Shown here one piece after another: positions 47,094 through 58,965 of a DNA stretch of 64,000 nucleotides. The notes beneath the pieces were generated by a model. That model was given only the letters and a program-made list of their open reading frames with translations. It did not search any database and had not been told where the DNA came from. This DNA comes from Dactylis glomerata (lineage: Eukaryota; Streptophyta; Magnoliopsida; Poales; Poaceae), in NCBI GenBank assembly GCA_007115705.1, contig QXEO01000155.1:524040-588039 (forward strand), read 5' to 3'. Position numbers and translations under genes: made by a program. Numbering within the stretch: the stretch's first letter is position 1; the number at the start of each line of letters is the position of its first letter.

Positions 47094-49240
47094 AGTTAGA
47101 TCGAAGGTTACCATCCAGTGTTCTGCTGGCGGGCAAACTTGCTCGATAGTCGATACTAAAAAAATCGACAAACTCGCATACGCCAAGCAGACTCCCTCGC
47201 GCAGGCCCGTGTCCCGGTCCGCTCGAAGCCATGTGTCCCCAAATCGTGGAACAAATCAGAAGTTAAAAATTGTTCTTCTAAATCAATATCCACTCCGACG
47301 CACGATGCCTGGCGACCGCGACCACCTCCCAGGGCCGGTTCTAAGCCCCAGGGCAAAGTTTATAAATGGGACCAACAGAGAAAAAAAATCAGTTGTCTAC
47401 ATGAAAGAATAAAATAGTTGGGAACTCATAAACACCGATAATTTATGAGTACAGTACATCAAATATGTCATAAATATTCTTGTCTTTGTTCCAAACCAAG
47501 TTTGTCGCCTCCATAAATGAACTAAAACTGACTGGGAATTGACAAACTGAACGAACTGAACCATCTGCTAACGATAGCCGATAGGGAATGGAAGCAGCTG
47601 CAGCCTGCCTCAGTGTTGTAAAAAGAAAGAACAAGCTCTCACGGATTGAGAATTTTGATTGAGCACGAAAAATCCTTGTGCTCTCGTTGAGTTTTCGATT
47701 CGAGATTTACCTGTTGATCTTGATCTGTCCCCAATCCCCGTGCTCCCATGCATCCGTCTTAAGACTCTCCGTGATCGTGCGTGATTAGCAAAATAGGGAT
47801 AGGGATTTTCAGAGGGACTAGGTGACGCGAGGGAGGCGATAGACGACGGCCTCCGTGCATGATTCGATCGAGGGAAAGGAAACGTCAATCTTTCCGAACG
47901 TTGTGTCGTGCGATCTAGGTATGCACTACTAATCTGATTTGATGCCATAATGCCTGACACAATATTTAGTAATAGTAATAGTTACACGTGCTTACATGAG
48001 ACGTAGATATAGTTTTGGTTTAGTATATTTGTACATTTTTAAAGAAAAAAATATGAAGAGGAGTACATATTGATTTTCCAATCATGTGCCTCAAAATCGA
48101 ACTCTTCTGCCGTTAAAATTCTGATTTACCTTCAGTCTAACTGAATGAGATATTAGCTCGGACAATCTTGTATGTAATTGTATAACCAATTTTAATTTCA
48201 TAGCCAATTTTATTTTGACAGTTTTCAAACAAGTGTCATCGTGTTTGTATTTTGAAAAATTAAAAACAGTAAACATGCATATTTGTTGCAAAAGAGCATA
48301 TGACGTGAAACTTCATTTTTTGTGGTAGATGACTATAAAATATTTGATATGCAATTGTTGGTTCGCTCACCCCTATGCCCAAATCCTGGATCCGCCCCAG
48401 GGGCTCATCATAGACACAAATGCACCTATTGCAAAAAAATCCTTTTCTAACAAGCTTCTAAACTGGTTGCGAGTTTCCACTTGGATGGTGCCGGGGGAGG
48501 ACTCCTGCTACACCCACCTTCTCCTTCCGTGACGTCAGTAGCTCACATGCACCGAATGAGCACCATCGTCGTCGATCGCATCCTCCTCCTCCTTCTCCAA
48601 CTCCCCCTCCTCCCTGATTCTTTGCATAATCCCACCTAACATTAGCTAGATGTCTGAATTGAGAAAATCCCATGGGACATGGGAAATATTTTGTACGATG
48701 TACGTAGTACCATGAGAACATGGAATGATGAGTGGCCTGATGTTGTCGACATGGGCGAGAGAGATGCAGAGAGGCCCTCTCATGTTATTTGTCCTATGAG
48801 TGAAAGGCATGGAGGTGTGACCATAAAGCACCCCTTGGTGTCACGGTAACCTGTCCCCGGAGTGGGAGATGTGGGCGCGGACCCGGCGGGGCACCGCCGC
48901 AAGCCATGTCCACACTAGTGGCCGTAGCGACAAGGTGGAGGGTCTTGTTTTTCTATTTGGGCTTCTCCCTCTAGGTGCGACTCCGCTGATCGGCGGCGAC
49001 GAGCGCCCACGACCTCCATGATCGGCCATGGCTAGACTCTCAGGGCTTTTCGGGGATATTAGAGTTGGAGGGATTTCCCTTTCATCCATCTAAATGGAGA
49101 GGGAACGAGTGTTTGGTTTTATGGAAAACACAAGTCCAAAAGGCGAAGGGTGCGGAGATATTAATATTTCAATGGCAAGTAGGTATGTTCGAGGCGAGTA
49201 TGCGTCTTTATTGGGTACGACTAGATCCTGGGCTGGTCCA
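47094..49240. other. Intergenic stretch without supported genes
   Basis: Mixed composition. A hAT-like left tip (CAGGGCCGGTTCTAAGCCCC) occurs at 47329 and an inverted hAT-like tip (ATCCTGGATCCGCCCC) at 48384, but they do not pair. A minus-strand frame at 47610-47960 and several frames at 48460-49090 lack recognisable domains. Confidence 0.4.
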
Positions 49241-49249
49241 TACATTTAC

Positions 49250-49255
49250 ACACAC

Positions 49256-49296
<41 letters not shown>

Positions 49297-49298
49297 CT
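49250..49298 (+). repeat. CGCA microsatellite
   Basis: About ten copies of the tetranucleotide CGCA follow a short CA run. Confidence 0.95.
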
Positions 49299-49502
49299 AA
49301 CAGTTCTAGTTTGACTATTAAAAACTAACAGTGTTTACTCTTACATTTTAAAAATAACTGTACAAAATTAAATGTGCCATCTAATTGAGGTTGTTACAGT
49401 TAAAACGTGGAGTAAATTTCATATATTTTCTCCCAGTTGTATGTTCTTGATACGAATTACCCTATTCAAGATTTTTTCTTGATTATCTCATTTCGTTTTT
49501 AT

Positions 49503-50090
49503 TTCTTTTTTTAGATGGAGGTTGTACCCGACATTTGCATTAAAATGATGCACATAATCTTTTTTAGATTATTCATAAATAAAAGCCTTACAAGATAACA
49601 CATATATCAGTCCAAACCACCTTCTTGGCTACAAGAGTCGCATCACCTACAAGTGATGAAGGGGATTGCCATGATCAGGGTTATATGCCCTGGACCACAC
49701 ACCTATGCTGTTCCTAAAAACTGGCGCATCAGTCCAGACGTTGGACGGGAGAAAAAGACGAGAGGAAATCAAGGTAGGAGATGAGATCAAACCGGTTTAC
49801 CGCGGTCGCCACGAAACTCGCCTCCTATCACCGGAGGGAGTACACAAACCCTAGGGTACCAGCGCCCCCGTCCTTTTTGCACTCTATAGAAGTCGTCGCC
49901 GTCATCTCTCATGAACCCATCTTCTGGACAAAGATCTCCGCATAGACCTTGTCAGGTCATCCGTTGACGCCACATAGTGCCACCATTATGCACACGTCCA
50001 TCAGCATGCATCCGTCTCCGAGACCACACAGCGCCACACCACCGAGACCCGGTAGTAGTAATACCGCTCCATCACACTCCACCACTAGGA
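49503..50090 (-). mobile_element. 3' part of a non-LTR retroposon
   Basis: On the minus strand the sequence runs through GTTATCTTGTAAGGCTTTTA and GCATCATTTTAATGCAAATG and ends CTCCATCTAAAAAAAG, a polyadenylated tail. No ORF or 5' end could be defined, and the target duplication was not found. Confidence 0.4.
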
Positions 50091-50273
50091 TTATACTGTA
50101 TGTGTAAGATTGCGGAATATGATTGTATTGATACTTGGATTGGTGTTTACAATGAGCCTCTTGGGCTGTTTATATAGTAGTACCAAACTTGGAGACTAAG
50201 AAACCTAGTAGAGATAGATCTAGATTACAACTTTAAACTACCAAATATACCTAAGACGTGATATACTCTAACA

Positions 50274-51058
50274 CCCCCCCGCAGTCGGATCGGCAGTGAA
50301 GCGGACGGTCTGACTGGAGCATAAGCCGGAGGTGACGTGGTAGCCCTTGTTGCCGATGTCGATGTAGCCGGGAGTGAGCGTGCTGTCGTCGTGGTCGATG
50401 ATGCCGTTGGTGATGTAGTCGCCGTAGATGAAGTCGATGAGGTTGATGTTGTCGAGGTCGATGTCGTCGTTGAGCCGAAGAAAATTCGCCGTAGTGTTTG
50501 CAGTTGTAGTAGTAGTACTTGAGGTAGACGAGGCGGTAGTCGAAGGAGCTCGATCCGCAGTGCCGAGTTTGCCAGACTCGGGAGCGTGTCGGGGACGAAG
50601 GCACGCATCGGTGTTGCCAGCACCGGACGTGCGAAGACAGGGACCATCATGAGCCATGCCCGCCAGAGCCGGTAGAGGTAGCAGAGAAGATCTCCGTAAA
50701 CGGTCGGTGCGAAGAAGTTGTCCGCCGTGTCGGAGTAGACGAAGTAGCTGCAAGGAGAAAACGTGTGCACGGACGTGCAAATAAAAATAGACTGCAACTC
50801 TGGCGGCAAGGTCGTGATGGACGAAGAAGAAGTGGTAGTTGTCGATGGCGATTGAATTGTAGTGGTCGTAGTTGGCGGGATTAAACCCGGATTTTCTGCT
50901 TGGAGTTGCGCGGCGTCGCTAGTAGGAGAAAAGAAAATTTTGTTTGGGGTGAAGAAAGAAAAAGAAAAAAAAAATCTGTTGGCATTGACGACGATCGGTG
51001 GTGACGGCGACGATGGGGAAAGGTGGGATAGTTGTTGGTGATGATGACCAAAAATCAC
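50274..51058 (-). CDS. Low-complexity ORF inside the miniature LTR element
   Basis: The ORF starts MIFGHHHQQLSHLSPSSPSP at 51058 and is rich in Ser, Thr and Pro, with long Ser/Thr runs near its end. It runs on into the LTR to 50225. It has no Gag, knuckle or protease motif. A second frame here (50268-50780) gives DIDLDNINLIDFIYGDYITN, a more protein-like text. The region may be a captured transcript or unrelated filler, and coding status is doubtful. Confidence 0.25.
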
Positions 51059-51438
51059 GTAGGTGCGACCTTGTGCTCGATGGCGTGGAAGAGAACGGCT
51101 TGATCGTGGGAAGCTGCAGCTTGGCGTGGATTTGAGCTATGCATCTTGCCTAATGCACATGCACGTAACATGCAATATGGCCAGGCTGTGGCGTGTGCAG
51201 GCGGGGGCTTGAGGCTTGGGGCAGTCCGTCGGTGCAGAAGCATTGGCGAGAAGGCTAACTGGTGTTGGTGGCAGAAGATAAAAACAGATCTAATGGAAGA
51301 ACGAAAATTGCTAAAACTATAGATTGGAGAAAAAACTAGCTACGAGATCTGGTGCCCCCGGCAGAGATCATGGAGATCGATCTCGCCGGGGGCGGCGCGG
51401 CGGAAGCGGTGGTGGCTAAACCCTAGGCGGAACGAACC

Positions 51439-51450
51439 GCTCTGATACCA
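51439..51450 (-). other. tRNA-iMet primer-binding site
   Basis: The minus strand reads TGGTATCAGAGC, directly abutting the 5' LTR end at 51451. This is the standard site in plant Copia elements. Confidence 0.95.
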
Positions 51451-51626
51451 TGTAAGATTGCGGAATATGATTGTATTGATACTTGGATTGGTGTTTACAA
51501 TGAGCCTCTTGGGCTGTTTATATAGTAGTACCAAACTTGGAGACTAAGAAACCTAGTAGAGATAGATCTAGATTACAACTTTAAACTACCAAATATACCT
51601 AAGACGTGATATACTCTAACAGTATG

Positions 51627-51949
51627 TAAGCAATTGACACGTTCAAGAAGGTGGGCCACATTGTCAGGTCGACATGGCTCGCTGATTAGGTGCACAGCTA
51701 GGAGGCATGTTAAACTGGACGGCAGCGAGTGTCAAAGAGATTTCTAACCTAAAGTTCATCTGTAGGTTATCTGCCCATGGTAAAGATGAACTAGACATAA
51801 GAAACACTAAAGAATCCTCTCGTTACCTAGAGTTGATCTTACAATAGTATGCATGATCCGATGATCATCTTAGTGGTCTCAGCGCATCTGCCGTATACGT
51901 ACACGGGTCTAAGAAAACAACTAGACCTGGCCGAGTCCGAGCAAGATCA
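51627..51949. other. Spacer between two transposons
   Basis: No ORF, repeat or element terminus was recognised in this stretch. Confidence 0.4.
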
Positions 51950-51958
51950 GGTTTGCGC

Positions 51959-52657
51959 GGCATTTCCTATTTGACACCTTATGTGTCGGTTACGAGCCGA
52001 CGTGAAGCTCCTCCTATAGCTAAACTTCTGAAGCGGGCCGGCCTAGTAGCATTCAGCGAGTTACTTTTTTCGTTTTTATCTTTTTCGATTTCTTTTGCGT
52101 TTTAAAATTTTCTGTTTTTGTTTCTTTTTCAAATTTCGAAATTCGAAAATCTGTTCAAATATAAAAATTGTTCAAATTCTAAATCTGTTTCATTCAAAAT
52201 ATGTTCCATTCAAAATCTGTTCCATTCGAATCAGAACAATTTTTAAATCTGAACAATTTTTGCATTAAAATATTTTGAATATGAAATTTGAACAATTTTA
52301 ATTGGAACAATTTTTAATTGGAACAGTTTTAAATTTGAACAGTTTTAAATTTGAACAATTTTAAATACGAACAATTTTAAATTTTAAATTTCGAATTTGT
52401 ACAGATTTTGAATTTAAACATAACTGAAACTGGAACATTTCCGAATTTGAACAGATTTCGAATATTTCGAAGTCTACTTGTTTCAAAGCTGTATCTTGTA
52501 AATTTTAACATAAACATAGCAGCAACAGCTTTTTTATTCAACGTAATAGCTGTAGATAAAACGAAAATGCGAACTACTTTGGTGGGCCGGCCCAGCTAGG
52601 CGATCCGTGCGAGCGTCGGTTCGTTCACGACACAACGGGCGTCGTATAGGAGCTCCC
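51959..52657. mobile_element. MULE-type MITE, 699 bp, 9-bp target duplication
   Basis: GGTTTGCGC flanks both ends (51950-51958 and 52658-52666). The ends are imperfect inverted repeats: TCCTATTTGACACC... on the left against TCCTATACGACGCC... on the right complement, continuing to ACGAGCCGACG and ACGAACCGACG. The middle (52080-52480) is very AT-rich, made of TTCAAAT/TTGTTC words on the left and GAACAATTTTAAAT words on the right, so it can fold back. No ORF. Confidence 0.9.
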
Positions 52658-52729
52658 GGTTTGCGCATCCGCCGTATAGATACAGAGGTCAGAGGATCGA
52701 TCTCTATCAGGCCAGCACCATAAGGTCGA

Positions 52730-53032
52730 TCTAGGGCTTAATAACCTGCCACGGACCGCCGCCGACGGCCGACCTAGCCAATTCCTTCCATAAGATTGCC
52801 GCCACCGCCGGAGGGCGCCCCCAAAGAGCATCGTCTCGGACCTTCTTCCGCGATCTGCAGGTATATTACGATTTACGACTTCCGTAGCCCCCCTTTTGAT
52901 CATTATTGATTACTATTGATTTTTTTCCATAACTATCTACAATTCTCGGCAATCTACTGGAACAGGCCTGCATCTCTGAGCCCGTTAGAATTATTCATTA
53001 CGATTTCTATGGTAATTTTCAGTTATAGAGGA
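52730..53032 (+). promoter_or_regulatory. 5' untranslated region with intron of the DUF6598 gene
   Basis: A leader-like GC-rich stretch ends CGATCTGCAG at 52860, followed by GTATAT. AT-rich intron DNA runs to TTTTCAG at 53020, 13 bases before the ATG at 53033. The transcription start is not visible. The MULE at 51959-52657 sits just upstream and probably within the promoter. Confidence 0.4.
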
Positions 53033-54204
53033 ATGGAAAGAGGAAGTGAAAGTGCAAGGGGGACGGGACTAGAAACTGTCAATACAACTGACGAGAGGAC
53101 GGGAGAAAAAGAATCTCCTGCTGCCGAATGCAATGATTACAACCAGCAACGGGATGACGATGGCCTCAGCGGTGGTGCTGCCGACAATGGCCTCAATGCG
53201 GGCGACGATGGCCTTAACGACGGCGATGACGATGACCTCCATGGCAGCGACGATGATGACCGCAGCAGCTATGATGGCTACGATAACAACGAAGAAGAAG
53301 AAGTTGATCAAGGGCCTCCACCTAGTCTAAGTATTCGTTATGATGGAGATAGCTATAACATGAAGATAGCTTACAGCTTCTCCCGGTACCTGGTGGAGGT
53401 GTTGTCTGTGCGTCCCCGCTTCCCCTTCGAAGGGACCTTCCTTGCCTTCAACGATTGTTCTGCCTACTACTTCCGCCCGCAAAAAGGTCAACTGCATCGT
53501 AATGTGGATACACAGGTATTGTCTATGCATTTTTGGAATGGATGCAGTACTTTATTTTTGTTTTCTGTATCTCCTTTTGAATCTCTTTATCTACTATATG
53601 CAGGGTAATTTGATACTCCGTGCACAAGGCGGGGCCATCGAGGAAGGCTTCCGAATTAGAATTGAAATCCCAGACGACAATAACAGCATTGAAGCTGGAT
53701 ATTTCTCCTTCACGGTGGACGAATACGCGTGCAACAGTCATAACACGCACCATCCCAACGGTACACTGTCGTGAAATAGATGTGACTTTTGTGCCACTCT
53801 ACCGTGCTATACAGGCAAATGTGAACGTCTACCTTGATCTCACACCTGGTGGTGGCTCCAGCACCGGTGGCACCATCTGCTCTGTCTATGGCGAAATCAC
53901 TGCGCATCATCAACTCTACAAGGACAAGAGTGTCATGCTCTTCTATCGTGGAGAAGAGGATAAATCAGAAATTATTGATGGCAAACTTCCACTGTTGCGG
54001 CCTTGGGCTGTTGTTCCAGTATACTTAGATCCGCTCTTGGTAATCAAGTTGAGCCTTCACGTCTCAACTAATCCTGAGCATGATCGTGATGGTTGTACCG
54101 TCTCCTTCCAAGGTGATCTTACTTTTGACAGAGACCAGTATGAGAAAACAATCTGCAACGCTGACAACCATGGTGAAGTTAAAGTTCGGATTTGGTATCG
54201 GTAA
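53033..54204 (+). pseudogene. DUF6598-domain protein gene, frameshifted
   Basis: Best host-gene candidate. Exon 1 (53033-53515, 161 codons) starts MERGSESARG. Residues 40-100 are Asp/Glu-rich (GDDDDLHGSDDDD, NNEEEEVDQG), followed by YLVEVLSVRPRFPFEGTF. An 88-bp intron (GTATTG...ATGCAG, 53516-53603) is phase 0. Exon 2 continues GNLILRAQGGAIEEG to SFTVDEYACNSHN and stops at 53772. The rest of the domain lies in the next frame to 54204 (CSVYGEITAHHQ, RPWAVVPVYLD, ICNADNHGEVKVRIWYR), ending in the style of grass DUF6598 proteins. A single indel between about 53730 and 53770 explains this. It may be a recent lesion or a sequencing error. DUF6598 has no firm function. No signal peptide is seen. Confidence 0.65.
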
Positions 54205-54688
54205 TTGCCTCCACATAGAAATGATGCTTCGTAAATTAACTCTGTGGGTGGATATTTGGTGTGTTGGATTTATGTTATAACACCGTTTGAGCTATGACTT
54301 CGCTCGTAGTTGTATGTTATTTCAATATTAAGAAAGTCGGATATCTTATGTATCGGAGTCATGCCCATTTTCCATAGCAATAGTAAATATTTGAACGGTT
54401 TTGCTAACAATCAGTCACCTTATTATTTCTTGTCTCAGTTGATGACGCTGCCCGTTCGATCTTGTTGTGGTTCGTGCACTAGATTCATCCATGCTGTGTT
54501 CACCACTTGTTTCTCCCGAACTCCCAATAGATATAGAAATGAGGTACCAAAATTTCAATACCTTATCCTACTAAGAGATATCCAATGAACCAAACACGCT
54601 ATAACTAGATTAGGAAACTAAGCAATAGAAGATCGAACTGTTCTTCATGACTATGTTTGCCAGAGTATGTAAACCGATAAACTAGGCG
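54205..54688. other. 3' flank of the DUF6598 gene
   Basis: AT-rich, with a possible polyadenylation region around TTCAATATTAAG (54320). A 92-codon frame at 54310-54588 has no recognisable domain. Confidence 0.35.
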
Positions 54689-55502
54689 TGTCGTGGTTTC
54701 GTCAACAGATCTGCCATAGGGGTAGGTGTATGGTGGTTTGTGGAAGGGGGTGAACACGGCGGAGCGATCCGGGACGGTGGTAGCACGAGTTTACCCAGCT
54801 TCAGATCCTGCAACGGTGGCGAGACCCTACGTGCTGCTATAATTCACTATATGGCAACAAGTGCTCGATTACAATGATGAGGTTGGCTGTTTCGCTATGC
54901 GATTGGCCGTATGTCTAAGCTGTGCCTCAAGGGCTTCCCCACGCCGGTTTATAAAGGCGCCTAGCGTGGGCTACACGATGGTACCGGAGCGGATACAACT
55001 TAGAGTCCTAGACTAAGTCCTATGCGTGCACTACAAGACAACCCGCCATGGGCCTGTCTTCGGATCCGCCATAAGCTCCTGTGTCCAGTACCGCCATGGT
55101 TTCTCCAGCAACTGGGCCGCCCGGTAGGCAATCCGCCATACCACCCTGATGGGCCACCCTGGCTTGCTGGTTTAGGACTACGTCGCTGGTATACCTATTT
55201 GGTATATCCCCAACAGTAGCCCCTAGGGAACTTCAAGATCGCCATCTTCATTCGCTATGCCTTGTTTTTGGTGAAGTCCATCCGCCATAGCTCGTCTTTT
55301 CTGCGTCTGGATGGCGGTTCTTGACGTTCCTCTTTTCTTCATCTTTCAATCCGCCATAGATAGCGGATCATGCGACGTAGTTTCAACTCAGCGAGATTTC
55401 CGGGATCCGTTGGATCATACCATAGAAATCCGCCGTAGTTCCTTCTAGGGCAAGATTCACAGCGCTTGCACTGTTAACAAAAGTTACTGTTTTACCCTTG
55501 GA

Positions 55503-55588
55503 CACGTGTAGCCGATCTAGGGTTTCCACGATCAAGATGAACGGTTCTGATGGCGGGCACGAATCTCGAGGCCCGGGGCCTATATATA
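55503..55588 (+). promoter_or_regulatory. G-box and TATA promoter of the antisense gene
   Basis: ACACGTGT (G-box palindrome, 55502-55509) and TATATATA (55581-55588, between GGGGCC and CCCC) lie 370 and 290 bases before the ATG. A CT-rich leader follows. It is outside the LTR, so the gene has its own plus-strand promoter. Function is inferred from sequence only. Confidence 0.55.
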
Positions 55589-55877
55589 CCCCGGCTGCTC
55601 ACCCCCGGCCAGTTCACACTTCATTCACCCCCCGCGCACTCTCTCTCCTTAGGGCCTCCACGAGAGCTCTGCGATCTCCGACGAGCCGTCGCCCGGAGTT
55701 CTTCGCCGCCGGTGACTTTCCCGCCACAAACTGGCTTCGTCCTCCTCTTCCTCCTTCGAGATTTTGGAGATCATTTCCGCCACACCTCTAGCCGCCATGG
55801 ATCCATAATCACCTCGTCAGGCTGCAACGTCTGAAGCTGCTGAGAGCTCAGCAAGGTCATCTGACACAGAATCCGCT

Positions 55878-58800
55878 ATGCCCGAGACCTCGGGAGGTAG
55901 CTGGGATCCCTGCATCCTAGATGAGGGAACTCTATCTTCTTTGGAGCAAGAGGGACGGATAGCGGCCAAGGAGATCTCAAGATGGCGAGTAAATCCCGGT
56001 GCAGCAATGCCAGCCCCTTCCGATGGAGAAATCGTGATGCTTAAGTCTCACATTGACCGAGGCTTTAGCCTTCCGCCATCCTACTTCTTAAAGGGCGTAC
56101 TTCGGCATTACAGGTTACAGCTACACCATATTGCACCAAATATATTCACAGTCATAGCGGGATTTGTCGCGCTGTGCGAAGGATATCTGGGTATCTCTCC
56201 ACGCGGAGACTTATTCCGTTTATATTTCAATATCCGCCATAACCGGGATGCGAATGGAGACCCTCGCAACTGCGGATCAGTCTCATTTGTTCCTCAGAGA
56301 GGAAAATCATACCCTTATATCACACCGCATGATTCTGCAAAGGGATGGCGGGGATCTTTCTTCTATCAGGCTGACCAGGCCCCTCCCAAAAGGAAGTATG
56401 GCCTGCGGTCTTTTGTTGATGGTCCCGCCAAGGAGCAGGATAGCTGGGGCGTTATGGACGATTTTACCATGGACGACGAATGCCAACTCTGCTCACGACG
56501 GATTTCCATACTTGTGTTTTCTGGACTGACAGGTGCAGACACCATCCACTGCTGGATCTCACGGCGGATTCAGCCTCTTCAATATCGCCCAGCTCTGATG
56601 TGCGAATATAGCGGAATCGACGACCCTCAACGCTATTCCAAGGAGGAATTATCTTCCGAGGAGATCGAGCACCGAATCCGCAACATCATCAAGGTGGGGC
56701 AAGATGAGCAGTTGAAGCTGAAGGTCCCCATGTATAAGAACGGCAATTGTCCAGAGGTGAGTGCCTTCCTGTTCCGCTATAACTGTTATTTTTCTTGACT
56801 AACTTGCATTTTTCTGCATCTTTCCTCCCTTCCACCTTCCGAGCTGAGCCGTCCAGTCCGCTATCCCCGAATGAAGGAACTCACCGATGATGAGGATGAG
56901 ACATCCTCATCTCCAAGAAGACAGAAAGTGGCGGAAGAGGAGACTGTGGCGGATGAGCCCATGGCAACCTTACACCGTGGTGTTCGCGGCGCGGGCGGGC
57001 GTATACGCGGATTAGGCAAAAGAGTTATCTCCCGCCATCCGTCCCCAGCTCTGCGCGGCCACCTGGAGACTGTTCCTGAGCATTCCGCTACTATCAAGCT
57101 GCCAGAGCGGAAGTAAGGAAGATATTCTTTTTGATTTCTTACCATCTCTAATTTGACTTTTTCTGATCTGTAATTTTGCACATAGGAGAAGGAAAGTTGC
57201 TGGCCAAAAGCCTCCAAAGACCAAACCATCCCCTGCCGTTGTTCCACCTACACCTGATGCTCCTGTCCGCCCAGCTGGACCTTCCACTTCTGCCCAAAGG
57301 GCTAGCAAGATGGCGGATGCCTCGGCAAGGGATGCTGGGCCCTCCACCCATCCTGCTAAGGGCTCAAAGAAGGTAAGCTTTAGCGGAAAGGCGATCGAGA
57401 TGGGCGCGGGAGTTGGGGAGGCCTCAAAATGGAAAAAGAAGGCAGATGCTCTTTTCCGTCTTGATCACCTGCAGGAGGAGGCCAGCAACCATGTGTCAAC
57501 CGCTATGTCGTCTTTTGTTCAGAGAACCAGCATCGTGAAAGAGGTATGTACTCCCAGTAGCCCCCGAGTAGCATGGCGGATTTCCGTAGATGATCCGTTA
57601 TGGTGCTCTAAGAGAAAACTACTTTAGACTTTGCATAGTATAGCCCCCGAGCGCCGTCATATTCTGCGGTGCTCTTTAGAGAACTTAAATTTTGCACTGA
57701 GTAGCCCCCGAGCGTTATGGTGGATAAATATCTGGCATAAAGCTCTAAGAAGACTAAAAAATCATCGTGAGTAGCCCCCGAGCGTTATGGCGAATTATTA
57801 TCCATCCTAAAGCTCTAAGAGTGACTAAGTTAAAAAAATCATCATGAGTAGCCCCGAGCGTTATGGCGGACTAATGTCCGGCATAAAGCTCTAAGAGTGA
57901 CTAACACATAATATCATTTTGCCAGAATTACAAGAAAGTTGTGGAGGACCTGGTCCAGGTCGTCAGCTCGCAGGAGAAGGAGCTGGCGGAAAAAAGCGCT
58001 CTTGTGGCAGACTTGCAGAAGCAGATCGAGAATAGCGGTAATTTTCTTTTGTCTTTGACAAGTTGAAGTACCTTTGCGCTAACCGATCAATACTCTGCTA
58101 TGATTTCCGCTATGCAGATGCTGCCAAGCTAAAGTCCACACTCAAGGGGGTGGAAAAGGGCCACGCTATTGCGATGGAGGGGTTGCAGCAGCATCTCCAA
58201 AAATCTTTGGCCTCGAATACCCTCCTCGAAGAGAAGCTTAAGGACCAGGAACGCCAGAACCTGCAGAAGCACAAGGAGGTAGAGGATCTCCGCAAAGCCT
58301 CCGCCGAATTTGAAAAGCGGTGAGATGGCTTTAACGAGGTCCTCGGTCATTTCCAGAAGACCCTGCTAGGTATCAATGGCTCTCCATACTGTGTAGTTTG
58401 TAATAATGTTCTATGCCGAGTATGACGCCTTGTTTGTTTCCGCTATGTAGCGACCCTGGAGCAAGGCGAGGTGGATTCCGCCATAGTCTTACGCATGGCC
58501 ACCGACGCAGCACAGAAGGAGCTAGATGGCCTTCTTAATGCTGGTCGTCAGGCGTGCGGGAGTCTGCAAATAGCGGGTTCCTCTGGCCTTACCGCCATAG
58601 GGCTCACCAAGAAGCTACTGCTCGTGCCTGGTCTGGTGGCGGACTGGAAGCAGTCTTCCGCTCGGGGTGGTGCCAGAACTGCTTTGACTTTGGCAAAGGC
58701 CCACTACCCCGAGCTGGACCTAGACTTGATCACCTCTGGCATCCCGGAGAGCGGCAAGGACGGAGCGCCGGTGGACGAGGCCGCCATCCGGCAAAGTGTG

Positions 58801-58965
58801 CTAGGATATGATCAGCTATGTGCCCTGGGCACTCAGCTGAACATATACTATGAAGCATACGATCTGCCGGGGTCTCCAAGCCAAGCTTCAGCGTCGGTCT
58901 CTGCAGCCACTGCTGGTGCTGATGGCGGTGATGAAGTGTCCTCTGCAATTCCGCCATCCTCTTAA
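55878..58965 (+). pseudogene. Antisense six-exon gene of the PF04195 (putative gypsy type transposon) family, one stop
   Basis: Exons as read: 55878-56756, 56844-57113, 57186-57543, 57926-58037, 58118-58369, 58451-58965. All have GT-AG introns and the frame is kept throughout. Exon 1 holds the PF04195-like domain: SLPPSYFLKGVLRHYRLQLH, HIAPNIFTVIAGFVALCEGY, LFRLYFNIR. Exons 2-3 are acidic then basic/Pro-rich. Exons 3-5 form a coiled coil (KEVEDLRKASAEFEKR). Exon 6 has ADWKQSSARGGARTALTLAK and a YYEAYDLPG segment, then an Ala/Ser tail. A TGA at 58321-58323 interrupts exon 5 although the following codons (DGFNEVLGHFQKTLL) stay in frame. The protein's role in the element is unknown. Confidence 0.75.
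57553..57915 (+). repeat. Minisatellite in intron 3 of the antisense gene
   Basis: About five units of 70-85 bp, each opening GTAGCCCCCGAGCG and continuing with TATGGCGGA and GCTCTAAGAG. The units make up almost the whole intron. Confidence 0.85.

Larger units (their letters stand above)
50103..51621 (-). mobile_element. Miniature Copia-like LTR element, 1519 bp, identical LTRs
   Basis: The LTRs at 50103-50273 and 51451-51621 are both 171 bp and identical by eye. The target duplication is GTATG (50098-50102 and 51622-51626). On the minus strand the LTR starts TGTTAGAGTATATCACG and ends CTTACA. It is followed directly by TGGTATCAGAGC, the initiator tRNA-Met primer site. A G7 run before the other LTR is the purine tract. 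The inside is only 1177 bp and has no protease, integrase or RT. Confidence 0.95.

Noticed and set aside
47329..48405. Possible second hAT element between CAGGGCCGGTT at 47329 and ATCCTGGATCCGCCCC at 48384
   Set aside because: The two tips do not pair as inverted repeats and the flanks share no 8-bp duplication.
52916..53032. Upstream extension of the DUF6598 frame to 52916
   Set aside because: The frame is open, but this part looks like the 5'-UTR intron (GTATAT at 52861, TTTTCAG at 53020). The ATG at 53033 is preferred.
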